DNA of 64,000 bases. It comes from Candidatus Melainabacteria bacterium. Lineage in GTDB: Bacteria > Cyanobacteriota > Vampirovibrionia > Obscuribacterales > Obscuribacteraceae. Below are positions 53,239-62,581 of this stretch, one piece after another. The stretch is from assembly GCA_003963305.1 (NCBI GenBank), contig RXJR01000009.1:62001-126000 (forward strand), written 5' to 3'. Made by a program: the position numbers and the translations under genes. The notes under the pieces are model-generated. The model was given only the letters and a program-made list of their open reading frames with translations, was not told the origin of the DNA and did no database searches. Numbering within the stretch: the first letter of the stretch is position 1; the number at the start of each line of letters is the position of its first letter.

Positions 53239-53411
53239 GAATGAACAGTATCCCTTTTTCCATTCTGCCAGAAATCTAGCAGTTCTACAATACGGTTATC
53301 CGCATCAACACGCTCTTTCAAGTCTTTTATCACTTCATCATAGATCTTCCCATTCCCTCTGAGCGATAAAAATTGCTCCTCTGCCCTTTTAGGCTCTGGC
53401 CGCCCACGTTG
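53205..53411 (-). pseudogene. Coding remnant overlapping the gene start downstream
   Basis: Sixty-eight codons on the minus strand read RGRPEPKRAEEQFLSLRGNG, then IYDEVIKDLKERVDADNRIV and ELLDFWQNGKRDTVHSC. The composition is strongly protein-like, but there is no start codon and a TAG precedes it. It looks like the 3' end of a lost gene. Confidence 0.35.
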
Positions 53412-53586
53412 CTATTCCTCCTAAGCTTTCCAAACTGGCGGAAACTATTGAGGCTCCATAGGATCACATTCATAACCCGTTCATAGCACCACTTCGCTTT
53501 CGTGATTGCTTTTCAGAATAACAATTGAAGAAAGCTCATCGAGAAGTGGTGGTGGAAACGACGATTCCGGTAGATGTGAAGAACCC

Positions 53587-53901
53587 ATGACTATTGACGA
53601 AATCGAGGCCATGCGCGAAAAATGTTTGGAAGATGCGGAAGAAACAGCAGAACGAATAGCTTAGGTATTAAGACGACCAGACAATCAAAAACAGAACAGA
53701 AAATCTAAAAAATGTAAGAGAATTCAGTGGCAAGATTTGAATGATTGGCTAAAAGGTCGGATCAAGGACTGCAATCGGGATTATGCTAGAAGAATGAAAA
53801 ACAGGGCGCTAGATGCGGATTTTCAGGAATTCCTGCGTAAACTTTGGGAAGATATTGACAAAAAAGGCACAGAACAGAGGGGTATCCGTTATGAGCAGTG
53901 A
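53587..53901 (+). pseudogene. Small helical protein gene interrupted by an in-frame TAG
   Basis: ATG 53587 opens a frame MTIDEIEAMREKCLEDAEET that meets TAG at 53662. The same frame then continues for 79 codons (CKRIQWQDLNDWLKGRIKDC then FQEFLRKLWEDIDKKG) to TGA at 53901, overlapping the next start. Both parts have the same charged helical character, so the TAG looks like a point mutation. Readthrough, or two separate small proteins, cannot be excluded. Confidence 0.4.
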
Positions 53902-54241
53902 GGCCAATGCTGATACTGTAATCGCAGAAACTAAGGTGGTATTCGTTACTGATACTGGACGTAAGTTCCCCGTCACGCTTGGTATCGGAAAACCATACTT
54001 GGCAAATCAAACAGCTTGTTGTGTTTATTACATGGATGGTTACAAGAAACCTTTTCAGGCCTATGGTGAAGACACATTCCAGGCACTATGTGGAGCAATA
54101 GGAATGATTCGCAGCCACCTCAATAGTTTAGTAGAGCATTCAGGATATAAAATTTACGAAGGTGATGTAGACTTTGAATCTGAAAATTATGAGGAAAACT
54201 ATGCCTTTTCTGTTGAACTAGTATTCGCAATGAACTTGTAA
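53891..54241 (+). CDS. DUF6968-like protein
   Basis: The protein has 116 residues from ATG 53891 with GAGGGG upstream. Residues about 15-80 (VFVTDTGRKFPVTLGIGKPY then FQAYGEDTFQALCGAIGMIR) fit the DUF6968 pattern, a small alpha/beta domain common near polymorphic toxins. The C-terminus is acidic with a final hydrophobic strand (FSVELVFAMNL). It overlaps the interrupted gene upstream by 11 bases. The likely role is immunity, by family setting only. Confidence 0.7.
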   Translation: MSSEANADTVIAETKVVFVTDTGRKFPVTLGIGKPYLANQTACCVYYMDGYKKPFQAYGEDTFQALCGAIGMIRSHLNSLVEHSGYKIYEGDVDFESENYEENYAFSVELVFAMNL

Positions 54242-54280
54242 TTACCAGTCGAAGCACAGAACGGTAGAGCAGGTTTCAGA

Positions 54281-54643
54281 TTGGAACGAGGTTCTTCAAC
54301 GGAAGAATACTTTGCTCCACAGCTTCAACCGGAATTCTATCTTGCATTTCATTCTAAAGATGGGATAGTGAAAGTAGAAACTTTTACTTTCAAGCACATC
54401 GAAGATCCGTCATTAGATAGGTCAGATCAGCGTTCTGCACTGGTGCCCTTAAAAGAACTAAAAGAGTCGGCAAATAAATATCTCAGTAGCGTTGTAGCCT
54501 TTTGTTCGAAATCAATTCCTGAGATTGCGACGCATCCTGGGATTCAAATATGGTTGAACGATTTTTCCATACCAGATTTTCAAGGACTACTCGGCACCGA
54601 CGAACAAAACGAAATGATCAGTCATGAAGAGACTCAATCCTAA
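54281..54643 (+). CDS. Hypothetical protein after the DUF6968-like gene
   Basis: The 120-codon frame starts at TTG 54281. It is the same frame as the gene upstream, whose TAA stop lies 13 codons before it. Sequence includes PEFYLAFHSKDGIVKVETFTF, then LVPLKELKESANKYLSSVVA. The composition is protein-like but the start is weak. It could be a separate small gene or the second half of a gene split by a stop. Confidence 0.5.
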   Translation: MERGSSTEEYFAPQLQPEFYLAFHSKDGIVKVETFTFKHIEDPSLDRSDQRSALVPLKELKESANKYLSSVVAFCSKSIPEIATHPGIQIWLNDFSIPDFQGLLGTDEQNEMISHEETQS

Positions 54644-54687
54644 GTAGTTTCTGTATCTGTTTATGCTTAGAGCAAAAATTCCACCCC

Positions 54688-56847
54688 CTATACCCGCGGA
54701 ATGCGATCCCCGTGCTCGTTAAGCAAAGGACCACGTCCAGGCGCATTTTGTTTTTTCTGCTCTCCAGCAGCAAATTCTTCTGTTCCACCACTCCCTTCTG
54801 CAACTGTACTGGTTGAATTCATATCATCCGAAGTGCCTGTGTTCGGCTCATTAGCTTGTGCAGAACCGCCCTGAATCGGAACAACTCGATCACCAATCAC
54901 TCTGCTCGTTCCGCGCCGTATGCTCGCCTGCAGGTCTTGCGCCGCACGATGCAAACGCTGCTCTATCTCAGCTTTAAAACCAGCCTCGGCTTGTCGCTGA
55001 TGCTCTCGCCACTCCTCACACTGCCTGATTAACGAGTCATCTACACTCAAAACACGCCTCGGCGGCGGCACAATGCTCGACTTCTCACTGTATGTACCCG
55101 GCTCGAAGCGCACCAGGTTGATCGGATTCGTATTGGGGGTGAAAACTATTGCCCTGCCCTTTTTCAACATCTGCACCGCGCCCGGTGTCATCAGATCCCT
55201 GCCGAACTCCTTTTCATTGATCTGACAGTTCGAACTGACAGATCGCTCATAAACGTTCTCGGTGCCCAGCGACTCACTGATGATTTTTGCTTGCGCCAGA
55301 GTCTGCGGCTTGAAGAATATGCGCGTGGCAGGCTGACTGAAAAGAGTCGCTGCCGTCGATTTGTATATCTCTTCCGCCTGGTTGTAGTCTTGCAAACCAA
55401 GCATGGCTGGTATGTGCCTGTGCCTGATAATAGACAATTTGTTAGGAAAGTCTGTTATATAACCGAAGTTCGTAAACTCATCCAAATAAAGCGAAAGCCT
55501 GTGCTTCAGCGGCTTCACAGCTATGAAATTCAAGAGATAGGTAAATATAATCGCCGCACAGGGCTTCAACTCAGGCTTATCTGCAGGCACCGACAGGTAA
55601 AACGTAAAGAGCTCATTTTGCAGCTCCTCAAAATCAACATCATTTGTTTCAGTCAATGCCACTATACTCGGTTGCGTCCACAGCTCCAGCCGCTGCATCA
55701 AACCAATCACGATGCTGTTACGCGTATTCTCAGTACTCCAATGCAGAAACTCTTCATACCGCGCTTGCGCCTCCGCCACAATACTGTTTTGCAACTGGCT
55801 CGCCAGCGACTTCGGACCATCACGCAGCAGATTACGCACATCGCCCAGATTACCTTTATTGCCAGCTGCATACATAATCAACGACGTCAGCAGAGCCGTC
55901 TCCGCCGTCTCCCAGAAAGGATCAGCAGTCGTATCGATCCGAGTACTGGTATTTTTGATCAGCAAAGTCGCCAGACGGCTCGATTGCTTGATTGTAGTAA
56001 TACCCTGAATCGGATTGATTCTGTGCGAAGACAGGTCATCTGGATTGAAGTAATAGATTTTGTGACCCATCTTGGCTCGATAACCAGCCGTCTTGCGAAA
56101 CAGGTCAGGACCTTCCGTCGGCACCTCCTCCGGATTTTTCGATTCCACCGTGCCAGCCGTCGCCTCACTGACTATGGCACTCCACTCCGTCCGCTCAAGC
56201 AAATTCGGCACAAAAAGCGTACTCGTTTTGCCACAACCCGTCGGACCACAAACGAGCGCATGCCGCTCCGTCTCATCCGCCGGCAAAGCAACAAATTTGT
56301 TATCACCGTAAGGCCCAAGCAACAACTGACTGGAATGTACCGAAGTGCCAAGGTAATTCGCTCCAGCCAGGTCTTCTGTAGTCGCCCAGCGCGCATCACC
56401 ATATGTAGTGCGATGCTTAGTTTGCTCAACAAGCTCCGTAAAACCCGAAGCTCGCTTATCAATACCCTCAATGATCTTAAAACACTCTCTCTGACACTCA
56501 CGCGCAGTCAGGTGCCCCTCCCTCTCTACAACCGATACACTCAGCCTGGTTTTGTTTTTGGTTCTGCTTTTGGTTTTGCTTTCACCCTCACTCTCTCTCT
56601 TACACTCTCTCGTACACACTCTCTCACTCTCACCCTCAGGCTGCCAGGACAACTTGACCGAAAAGTCCAGGTCGTAACCTATCCCGCTAGCCTTCTGACT
56701 TTTTCTCTTACCCGTCGTTATCTCATCAAGCAAATTAAACAACCCCGGCGGATAACCATTATCTGCCAGCGACATGATGGCAATCTGCGCCACCAAATCA
56801 TGCGGCGCATCTATCACAGCACTAAGTCGCCCTTGAACAGCTTTCAT
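54688..56847 (-). CDS. Type IV coupling protein (VirD4/TraG family)
   Basis: The 719-residue ATPase starts at ATG 56847 behind GGAG. Walker A is GPTGCGKT at residues 201-208 and Walker B is LSLYLDEF with Asp456-Glu457. Other family marks are YFNPDDLSSHRINP, DPFWETAETALL, HIPAMLGLQDYNQAEEIY and the TAATLFSQ region. Coupling proteins are hexameric motors that feed the relaxase-DNA complex into a type IV channel. Usually two N-terminal membrane helices are present; here none is obvious and the first 130 residues are polar, with a Ser/Glu/Lys/Arg tract. This suggests a soluble form or recruitment through a membrane partner. Genes on both sides share its strand. Confidence 0.92.
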   Translation of the reverse strand: MKAVQGRLSAVIDAPHDLVAQIAIMSLADNGYPPGLFNLLDEITTGKRKSQKASGIGYDLDFSVKLSWQPEGESERVCTRECKRESEGESKTKSRTKNKTRLSVSVVEREGHLTARECQRECFKIIEGIDKRASGFTELVEQTKHRTTYGDARWATTEDLAGANYLGTSVHSSQLLLGPYGDNKFVALPADETERHALVCGPTGCGKTSTLFVPNLLERTEWSAIVSEATAGTVESKNPEEVPTEGPDLFRKTAGYRAKMGHKIYYFNPDDLSSHRINPIQGITTIKQSSRLATLLIKNTSTRIDTTADPFWETAETALLTSLIMYAAGNKGNLGDVRNLLRDGPKSLASQLQNSIVAEAQARYEEFLHWSTENTRNSIVIGLMQRLELWTQPSIVALTETNDVDFEELQNELFTFYLSVPADKPELKPCAAIIFTYLLNFIAVKPLKHRLSLYLDEFTNFGYITDFPNKLSIIRHRHIPAMLGLQDYNQAEEIYKSTAATLFSQPATRIFFKPQTLAQAKIISESLGTENVYERSVSSNCQINEKEFGRDLMTPGAVQMLKKGRAIVFTPNTNPINLVRFEPGTYSEKSSIVPPPRRVLSVDDSLIRQCEEWREHQRQAEAGFKAEIEQRLHRAAQDLQASIRRGTSRVIGDRVVPIQGGSAQANEPNTGTSDDMNSTSTVAEGSGGTEEFAAGEQKKQNAPGRGPLLNEHGDRIPRV

Positions 56848-56921
56848 ATCTCTTCTCCCTTGCGCTTACCCTTGTCCCTCATCCCTTGTCCGTTTCCCTT
56901 AGCCTTCTTCTCACCCTTGAA

Positions 56922-57926
56922 TCACCTGTCGCGCTCCCCATCGCTTCTGCGCTCCTGCTCCTGTCCTTGTTCTTGTTCGTGTTCTTTTTCCCGCTCTCTG
57001 CCACTCTGCTCCAGACCACTCTGCTGATCCTTACCGCTTTGCTCCATACCGCTCTGCTCCCTAGCGATCTGCTCCCATCCATCCAATCGAATCTTGAAAT
57101 CAGCTGTCGGCTCAATGCCTTGAAGAAGAAAAGGCGAGTCATCTCCGAAAAGTATTTTGTTAAAGTCAGTCTGCTCGTTCTCGGTGCGCTCAACCCTCTG
57201 CTCCAGCCCCAACTCTTGCCCCTGCTCGATACCAGGTTCTAAATCCAGCCGCAAAGCCTTCTCCAATTGGTCCACCAGACTGTTGCGCTCATTGACATTC
57301 TCAAGCCTGGAGTTAAGGTGATCTTCTTTGTTTAAACGAACAATCTCTGCCCGCCACCTCGCCAACTCCTGCACTTGCATCTCAGGTCGCAATTCGTCGA
57401 TTCTGAATTCTCGACCACCAAATAGTGTCTGCCAGGCTCTGTCCTCAGCGGTACTTTCGAACTGACCGCTCCAGTTCATCTCCGGCTCTAACTCGTCCCG
57501 TTCAAAACCATCTACTAACAGACCATCAACGAACTCATCGACCTTGCGCTCTTCCGCAATTTCCACTTTCCAGTCTTCTAATGTCTTCTCTAGTACTTCC
57601 GCCTTCAACCCATGCAAACTGAACTCACGATTGGCAAACAACTTCTCATAAGCACGTGCAGCCAACTCAATCTCATACTCAGAAGCAAACAGCGCGCGCT
57701 CGCTCTCGCCGCTTCTGCCGTCGAACTTGTAAGATTCCACACCCTCAATTACCACCCCCAGCCTCTCAGCTTCAATGTTCATGGGAGAAATCAAAATTTG
57801 CTCTTTTGGCATCGGGATATATCCCGGTGGCGGATACAAACGCGTGGGATCGTTTGAGTATTGAATAAACATTGAATCTTCAACAAACAAGTCGTATTCA
57901 TACTTCCGAAAAATTTCCGCGTCCAT
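56922..57926 (-). CDS. Element-specific hydrophilic protein C (two AW-x-x-L modules)
   Basis: The 334-residue protein starts at ATG 57926. The N-terminus has PTRLYPPPGYIPMPKEQILI. Module 1 (residues about 90-125) is AYEKLFANREFSLHGL then LEDWKVEIAEE. Module 2 (about 165-200) is AWQTLFGGREFRIDELRP then LARWRAEIVRL. Near residue 255 is LFGDDSPFLLQGIEPTADF, the second motif shared with proteins A and B. The last 45 residues are an E-Q-S-G and EQEQ tract. It lies directly upstream of the coupling protein gene (75 bases), so an interaction with it is plausible. No known domain was recognised. Confidence 0.7.
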   Translation of the reverse strand: MDAEIFRKYEYDLFVEDSMFIQYSNDPTRLYPPPGYIPMPKEQILISPMNIEAERLGVVIEGVESYKFDGRSGESERALFASEYEIELAARAYEKLFANREFSLHGLKAEVLEKTLEDWKVEIAEERKVDEFVDGLLVDGFERDELEPEMNWSGQFESTAEDRAWQTLFGGREFRIDELRPEMQVQELARWRAEIVRLNKEDHLNSRLENVNERNSLVDQLEKALRLDLEPGIEQGQELGLEQRVERTENEQTDFNKILFGDDSPFLLQGIEPTADFKIRLDGWEQIAREQSGMEQSGKDQQSGLEQSGREREKEHEQEQGQEQERRSDGERDR

Positions 57927-57952
57927 TCTTCACCAGCTCCACTCACGCAGAC

Positions 57953-57972
57953 CGACACACACACACACACAT
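57953..57972. repeat. AC dinucleotide run
   Basis: About ten CA units (ACACACACAC) lie just before the start of the hydrophilic protein C gene on the minus strand. Confidence 0.8.
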
Positions 57973-58067
57973 AGCCCGCCTCGCACAGTGCCATTCACAA
58001 ACCTCACATCACACTGCTCGCGTCCACACTCTGGGTTCACAACAAACTTTCAATCCAGCCGACCGAC

Positions 58068-58637
58068 TCACGCAAAAACGACTTCCTGCGCCGCCATCAA
58101 CTCGGACTCGAGAAATGCCGTCGTCTGCGCACAAAACTCCGCTGGTTGAACTCTTTCCAACGGCCCGATATTCACGGGCTCGTACACAAACCGAACACTG
58201 ACAGCATCCTCTACACGACGCACCTGCACGCTCAACTGTATCTTTCTCTCAAGAACAACCTTTTCGTTTGGCTTGTCTACGTACTTACATACGAACAACG
58301 CCGTACCCAGCTCAGCATCAATGTTTTCCTGACGCCACTGCCTGTCGTCAAAGTGCTTTGTCATCAATGCATTTTTGACGACCGCCAGCGCATTGACCGC
58401 CGTCAACTTATACAACCCGGCATGCGGATAAAAGTATTCTGCTGTCGCGCCCTGCCCCTTTGAACAAACATACGCGAATGTCGCAACACCCACCACCAAT
58501 GCACCCAACAAACCACCTTCAGCACTGCCGGACAACACCGCCAACACCTGATTAGCTATCGTTAGCGAACCCAAGCCAAGAACAACAGCTATCAACCGCA
58601 ACTTACTGTTGGTGGATAACTTTATTCCGTTACTCAT
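58068..58637 (-). CDS. Two-helix membrane protein of the element
   Basis: The protein has 189 residues from ATG 58637, 9 bases after GAGG. Two adjacent membrane helices lie at residues about 15-32 (LRLIAVVLGLGSLTIANQV) and 38-58 (SAEGGLLGALVVGVATFAYV). The C-terminal 125 residues are soluble with alternating strands and helices (FVCKYVDKPNEKVVLERKIQ then EDAVSVRFVYEPVNIGP). The layout resembles small inner-membrane proteins of secretion channels, but no family match is known to me. It is in a run of five co-oriented genes. Confidence 0.62.
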   Translation of the reverse strand: MSNGIKLSTNSKLRLIAVVLGLGSLTIANQVLAVLSGSAEGGLLGALVVGVATFAYVCSKGQGATAEYFYPHAGLYKLTAVNALAVVKNALMTKHFDDRQWRQENIDAELGTALFVCKYVDKPNEKVVLERKIQLSVQVRRVEDAVSVRFVYEPVNIGPLERVQPAEFCAQTTAFLESELMAAQEVVFA

Positions 58638-58670
58638 ACTCTTCACCTCATTCTCAGATCAATTTCATTC

Positions 58671-59498
58671 TCAGGCTGCAACACTCGCCTCACCCTGAAG
58701 CGCACCCTGTTCACTCAAGGACCCAGTCTCTATCCAGTTGGCAATCAATCGTTTCGGCTTCGGAAACAGACTCACGTAGCTCATTCCCAGCAGCATAGTA
58801 ACCAGCACAACCATGCTGCCATTGTTCTTTTCAGCATCCACATTCCAACGGTCTTTCGACTGATTCAGCCGCTCCACATCGCCTGTGGTGGCTGTTCCCA
58901 TCTGTATTTTGTAGGCGAGAGCATCCTTAAAGTATTCAACCCTCGACATATCCGTGTAACGATGTTCTACGCCGGTGCCATAATGTCCTATCCACATCAA
59001 CCCCAGCACGAGCCAGGCACCAATCATGCCAAAATTCACACAGTGCTTACGCTGCGTTCTCTCCTCATCAAGCTTTACTGCGGCTCTGCGCTCCTGCTCT
59101 TCCGCCTGCCACTCTTCAATTGCACCAGCCGCCCTGGTCTCCTGTTGACTCTGCCAGGCCTGCCAGTCCATTTCTTCTCCGCCATCCGCGCCCGCTTCTT
59201 CATCTCCATATCTATCTCTATGCCGATCCCCAACTCCATTCAGCCCATCACGACCAGCGGATTTTCTCTTATAACCCTCAGGATTCTCCTCAAAGAAATT
59301 CTTCAACCGCTCATAGGCGTCGTTGAGCTCAATCATTTTTTCTTTCGCCTTAGCACGCATCGGCGAATCAGCCGGATATTTATCCTCATGGAACGTCTGC
59401 ACAAGAAAGCGATGTGCTGACTTTACATCATCAAGACTCGCACTCAACTCCAGCCCCAGTATCTGAAAACACTTTTCAATTGATTTCTTCTCTGCCAT
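58671..59498 (-). CDS. J-domain-like membrane protein with HPD replaced by HED
   Basis: The protein has 275 residues from ATG 59498, about 9 bases after GAGGAAAG. Residues about 6-65 fold like a J domain: CFQILGLELSASLDDVKSAH, RFLVQTFHEDKYPADS, KEKMIELNDAYERLKNFF. The essential HPD tripeptide is HED, so Hsp70 stimulation is unlikely. A polar Glu/Asp/Arg linker follows, then a membrane helix (about 155-172, NFGMIGAWLVLGLMWIGHY), a 60-residue loop and a second helix (about 235-252). The helix-loop-helix half resembles that of the polyQ protein at 60127. It is probably an inner-membrane component of the transfer machinery. Confidence 0.68.
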   Translation of the reverse strand: MAEKKSIEKCFQILGLELSASLDDVKSAHRFLVQTFHEDKYPADSPMRAKAKEKMIELNDAYERLKNFFEENPEGYKRKSAGRDGLNGVGDRHRDRYGDEEAGADGGEEMDWQAWQSQQETRAAGAIEEWQAEEQERRAAVKLDEERTQRKHCVNFGMIGAWLVLGLMWIGHYGTGVEHRYTDMSRVEYFKDALAYKIQMGTATTGDVERLNQSKDRWNVDAEKNNGSMVVLVTMLLGMSYVSLFPKPKRLIANWIETGSLSEQGALQGEASVAA

Positions 59499-59583
59499 AA
59501 CTACTTTCCTCTGTTTTCTATCCTCTTGTAAATGAATCAAGAGGAATCAGCCTGCACAGCCAATTCCTCTATCTTCTCTTCGC

Positions 59584-59967
59584 TTAAAGCGATACTCCTG
59601 ACTCGCGCAATGAACGTTGAACTGAATTCTGGATCAAGTCAGACGTCCTCTTGAAACTCTGAGAGACATCGTCATCCCCCCAGAATTCTTTTTTGTTCTT
59701 GGTAGCTATCGGCTTACCCAACTCACCCAGGTCACACGAATAACCACTATTCATGCCCGGCACAATTACATTGCTTCCCGGCACCATCACCCCACTGCCC
59801 GATACACCCGAAGAGCCCAGCGTCCCCGGATTACCGTACGCCGTCACACCACGCTCCACCCCGCCATGCTCTCCCGTATCACTGTGCACTCCAGGCAGTG
59901 CTCCAGTCACTTTTGCCACACCCAGTACGATAACGGCTGCTATAGCCACTTTCTGCCAAGCTTTCAT
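59584..59967 (-). CDS. Secreted or anchored Gly-rich protein
   Basis: The protein has 127 residues from ATG 59967, 8 bases after AGGAG; an ATG at 59973 is also possible. A hydrophobic N-terminal segment (residues 4-22, WQKVAIAAVIVLGVAKVTG) acts as signal or anchor. A Gly/Ser/Val-rich stretch follows (GTLGSSGVSGSGVMVPGSNV), then a C-terminal helix (DDVSQSFKRTSDLIQNSVQR). No lipobox is present. It lies between the two helix-loop-helix membrane protein genes and may be an envelope part of the same machine. Confidence 0.6.
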   Translation of the reverse strand: MKAWQKVAIAAVIVLGVAKVTGALPGVHSDTGEHGGVERGVTAYGNPGTLGSSGVSGSGVMVPGSNVIVPGMNSGYSCDLGELGKPIATKNKKEFWGDDDVSQSFKRTSDLIQNSVQRSLRESGVSL

Positions 59968-60126
59968 TTTCATCTCTCCTCTTTCCTTGCCAATCTCTTA
60001 GCGAGTCAATTTCCGCCCGCGTTAAATCCACCTGAACGAAACTTCGTTCCGCTCTGTTCTCCGACGTACTTCTGTTTGTCTGTCTCTGTTACCTGTATTT
60101 ATTCGCTGCGATATAACTACCCGAAG

Positions 60127-60687
<561 letters not shown>

Positions 60688-61347
60688 CTAAATCCTCATT
60701 TAATGCAGGCTTCACCAACACCAGTGGCACACTGTTCAGTCGCACACGTGGTGCAGAGATGTTTAGCTCTGCTTGAGTTACTCTTCCTGCCAACTCCGCC
60801 TCATCTGCAAACTTTTCACAGAGAAGATAGAGCGCGGTAATGTCTCTAATCCAGTCGCCCTCTCGCCCGGTCTCTATCTGATGCCGGGAGGCGATTTTTA
60901 AGGTCAACGGCCACACATCGAACGTAAATAGGTTCATCCCAGTACGCACACGATCGTGCTGCATCAAATGAACCAGATGATGCAACCTCTCGCTCTGCGC
61001 GTCCAGGTCTTTGATCAATCGACTCCAGCGATATTTCGCCGGAAGCGTAGTAGCTGGAAAACTCTCCACATCCAGCAAGTTTATTTGCTCTTCTAACTTG
61101 CTAACAAGAAGATCGTTTTTCCGCACAATTTCGTCAACTGACTTGCTCAACTGCGCTGCGGAATGTTGCTTGTTGAAAGTCTGCTTCAATGACAACAGCT
61201 TTCGAAATATAGAATTTGAACTCTTCTCCGACATCGGACCTCCTTTTGAGGCTTATCACGGTCGTCGCGCAAAAAATCTCTGATTCTTTCCCGCGTCCGA
61301 CATCGCATTCCCGATGTACTTGAGTAACCCCATCTTCCCGAAAATTA

Positions 61348-61402
61348 GTGGGGAATTCGTGAACTATAACAAATATTTTGTTTTGCCCACGAATTCACCC
61401 AC
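61348..61402 (-). terminator. Long inverted repeat downstream of the TPR gene
   Basis: GTGGGGAATTCGTG and CACGAATTCACCCAC pair over about 14 bases with one mismatch around a 26-base AT-rich loop. On the minus strand it follows the TPR gene stop by 17 bases and is followed by TAATTTT. It may be a terminator or an operator for the genes downstream. Confidence 0.5.
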
Positions 61403-61418
61403 ATCGGTCTCTAATCAC

Positions 61419-61880
61419 TCATGCCACTGCCTTTCGCTCCCCAAGCAGCGCCCTGTAATTCTGAAGTACAACACGCTTATCCGGATGATCATCCCCGAAG
61501 CCCCCGAGTAACTTCAAAGTCAACTCATACCACTGCTGCGCATCGTCGAAGAGCCCACACATGTGGTGCGCATTAGCGAGCAGATGATAAAGCTCGATCA
61601 TACGCCAGTGATTGCTGACGTAGTATTTCCTGTAGATAGGCAGCACATCTACAAGAAAGTAGAGCGCTGTTTCACTGTCTTCTGAAATCAAGGACACAGC
61701 CGCAAACGCCACTTGCGTCTGCGCATAGAGTATAGGCGCCGTGTCTCTCAACTCCAGCGCCGCATTCAACGCATCTATATAATGTTCTCTTGCAGCGTCG
61801 ATATTGTCTCTCGACATTTCTTGATACGCAAGAAATGTCGCCCTGGACCAATTTTGTACTGCAACTTCGTTATCCGCCAT
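61419..61880 (-). CDS. TPR-repeat protein
   Basis: The 153-residue protein starts at ATG 61880 with GGGGAGG upstream. TPR-like helix pairs are clear: NWSRATFLAYQEMSRDNIDA then AREHYIDALNAALEL, APILYAQTQVAFAAVSLI, and HLLANAHHMCGLFDDAQQWY. The size and layout are similar to the TPR-like protein at 35224. It is the most upstream gene of the right-hand element block. It probably acts as a protein-interaction scaffold. Confidence 0.72.
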   Translation of the reverse strand: MADNEVAVQNWSRATFLAYQEMSRDNIDAAREHYIDALNAALELRDTAPILYAQTQVAFAAVSLISEDSETALYFLVDVLPIYRKYYVSNHWRMIELYHLLANAHHMCGLFDDAQQWYELTLKLLGGFGDDHPDKRVVLQNYRALLGERKAVA

Positions 61881-62163
61881 CGGACACCTCCCCGAGGTTC
61901 ACGGCCCTGCGACAATCAAAGCACTCGCTTTATTCGCACCAGGCAACGCGCCGATGTACCTTCACTGTAACACCAAACTTTCTTTCACGCCCAATCTAAA
62001 CGATCCCTTTATCTATCTGTGGCATCTGTGTCTTATACGTTCAATTGGTTCTAAAATGTGCAGGCTACTGAGCGACATAACGGCTGGCGTTTAGCGTAGG
62101 GAAAACCGTATGTTCATTCACTCCTTGTTATGGCAAACTTGATCTCAATGGAGTGCATTGCGC

Positions 62164-62460
62164 ATGAAGAAACAATCTGCAGGTTACACAGCGGTTTCTG
62201 CTGTGACGGCATTAGTAAGCGTTTTGCTGGGCGTCGCCTACGCCTACTGTTTGTCTACCAATTTCTGCTGGAAATGCCGGTCCGCTGATCGCGTGTACGT
62301 TCAAGCTGTCGATTTTGACACAGTAGTAGTAACAAGATACAGATGCGAGAGCTGCGGAAAAGCTTGGGAGCCAGTCATAAAACCTCATTGGAAAGGTGGG
62401 CGACTAGGTTGCCTCACTTGGATTATTCCGGGCCCTGGGCAAAAGCCGATACCTTTTTGA
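62164..62460 (+). CDS. Membrane-anchored zinc-ribbon protein
   Basis: The 98-residue protein starts at ATG 62164; GGAG lies 11 bases upstream. One membrane helix spans residues about 10-28 (VSAVTALVSVLLGVAYAY). Two Cys pairs, CWKC and CESC, about 27 residues apart, form a zinc-ribbon-like site. The tail is Gly/Pro-rich (WIIPGPGQKPIPF). It is on the opposite strand to the element genes and so is probably chromosomal. The ligand or partner is unknown. Confidence 0.6.
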   Translation: MKKQSAGYTAVSAVTALVSVLLGVAYAYCLSTNFCWKCRSADRVYVQAVDFDTVVVTRYRCESCGKAWEPVIKPHWKGGRLGCLTWIIPGPGQKPIPF

Positions 62461-62581
62461 TCACTTTTGTTCCTGAGTATGCGGCGCTATCATCACCCGT
62501 GAGTTCAATTCACCATGGCTGTGCTTACCTCAACAGCACAACACTTCTCTATTTCATTTATTTGTGCGACGATGATTTCAT

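Noticed and set aside
55291-57027. 578-codon open frame on the plus strand
   Set aside because: It is antisense to the VirD4/TraG gene with clear Walker motifs. Its product is an Arg/Leu/Ser low-complexity chain.
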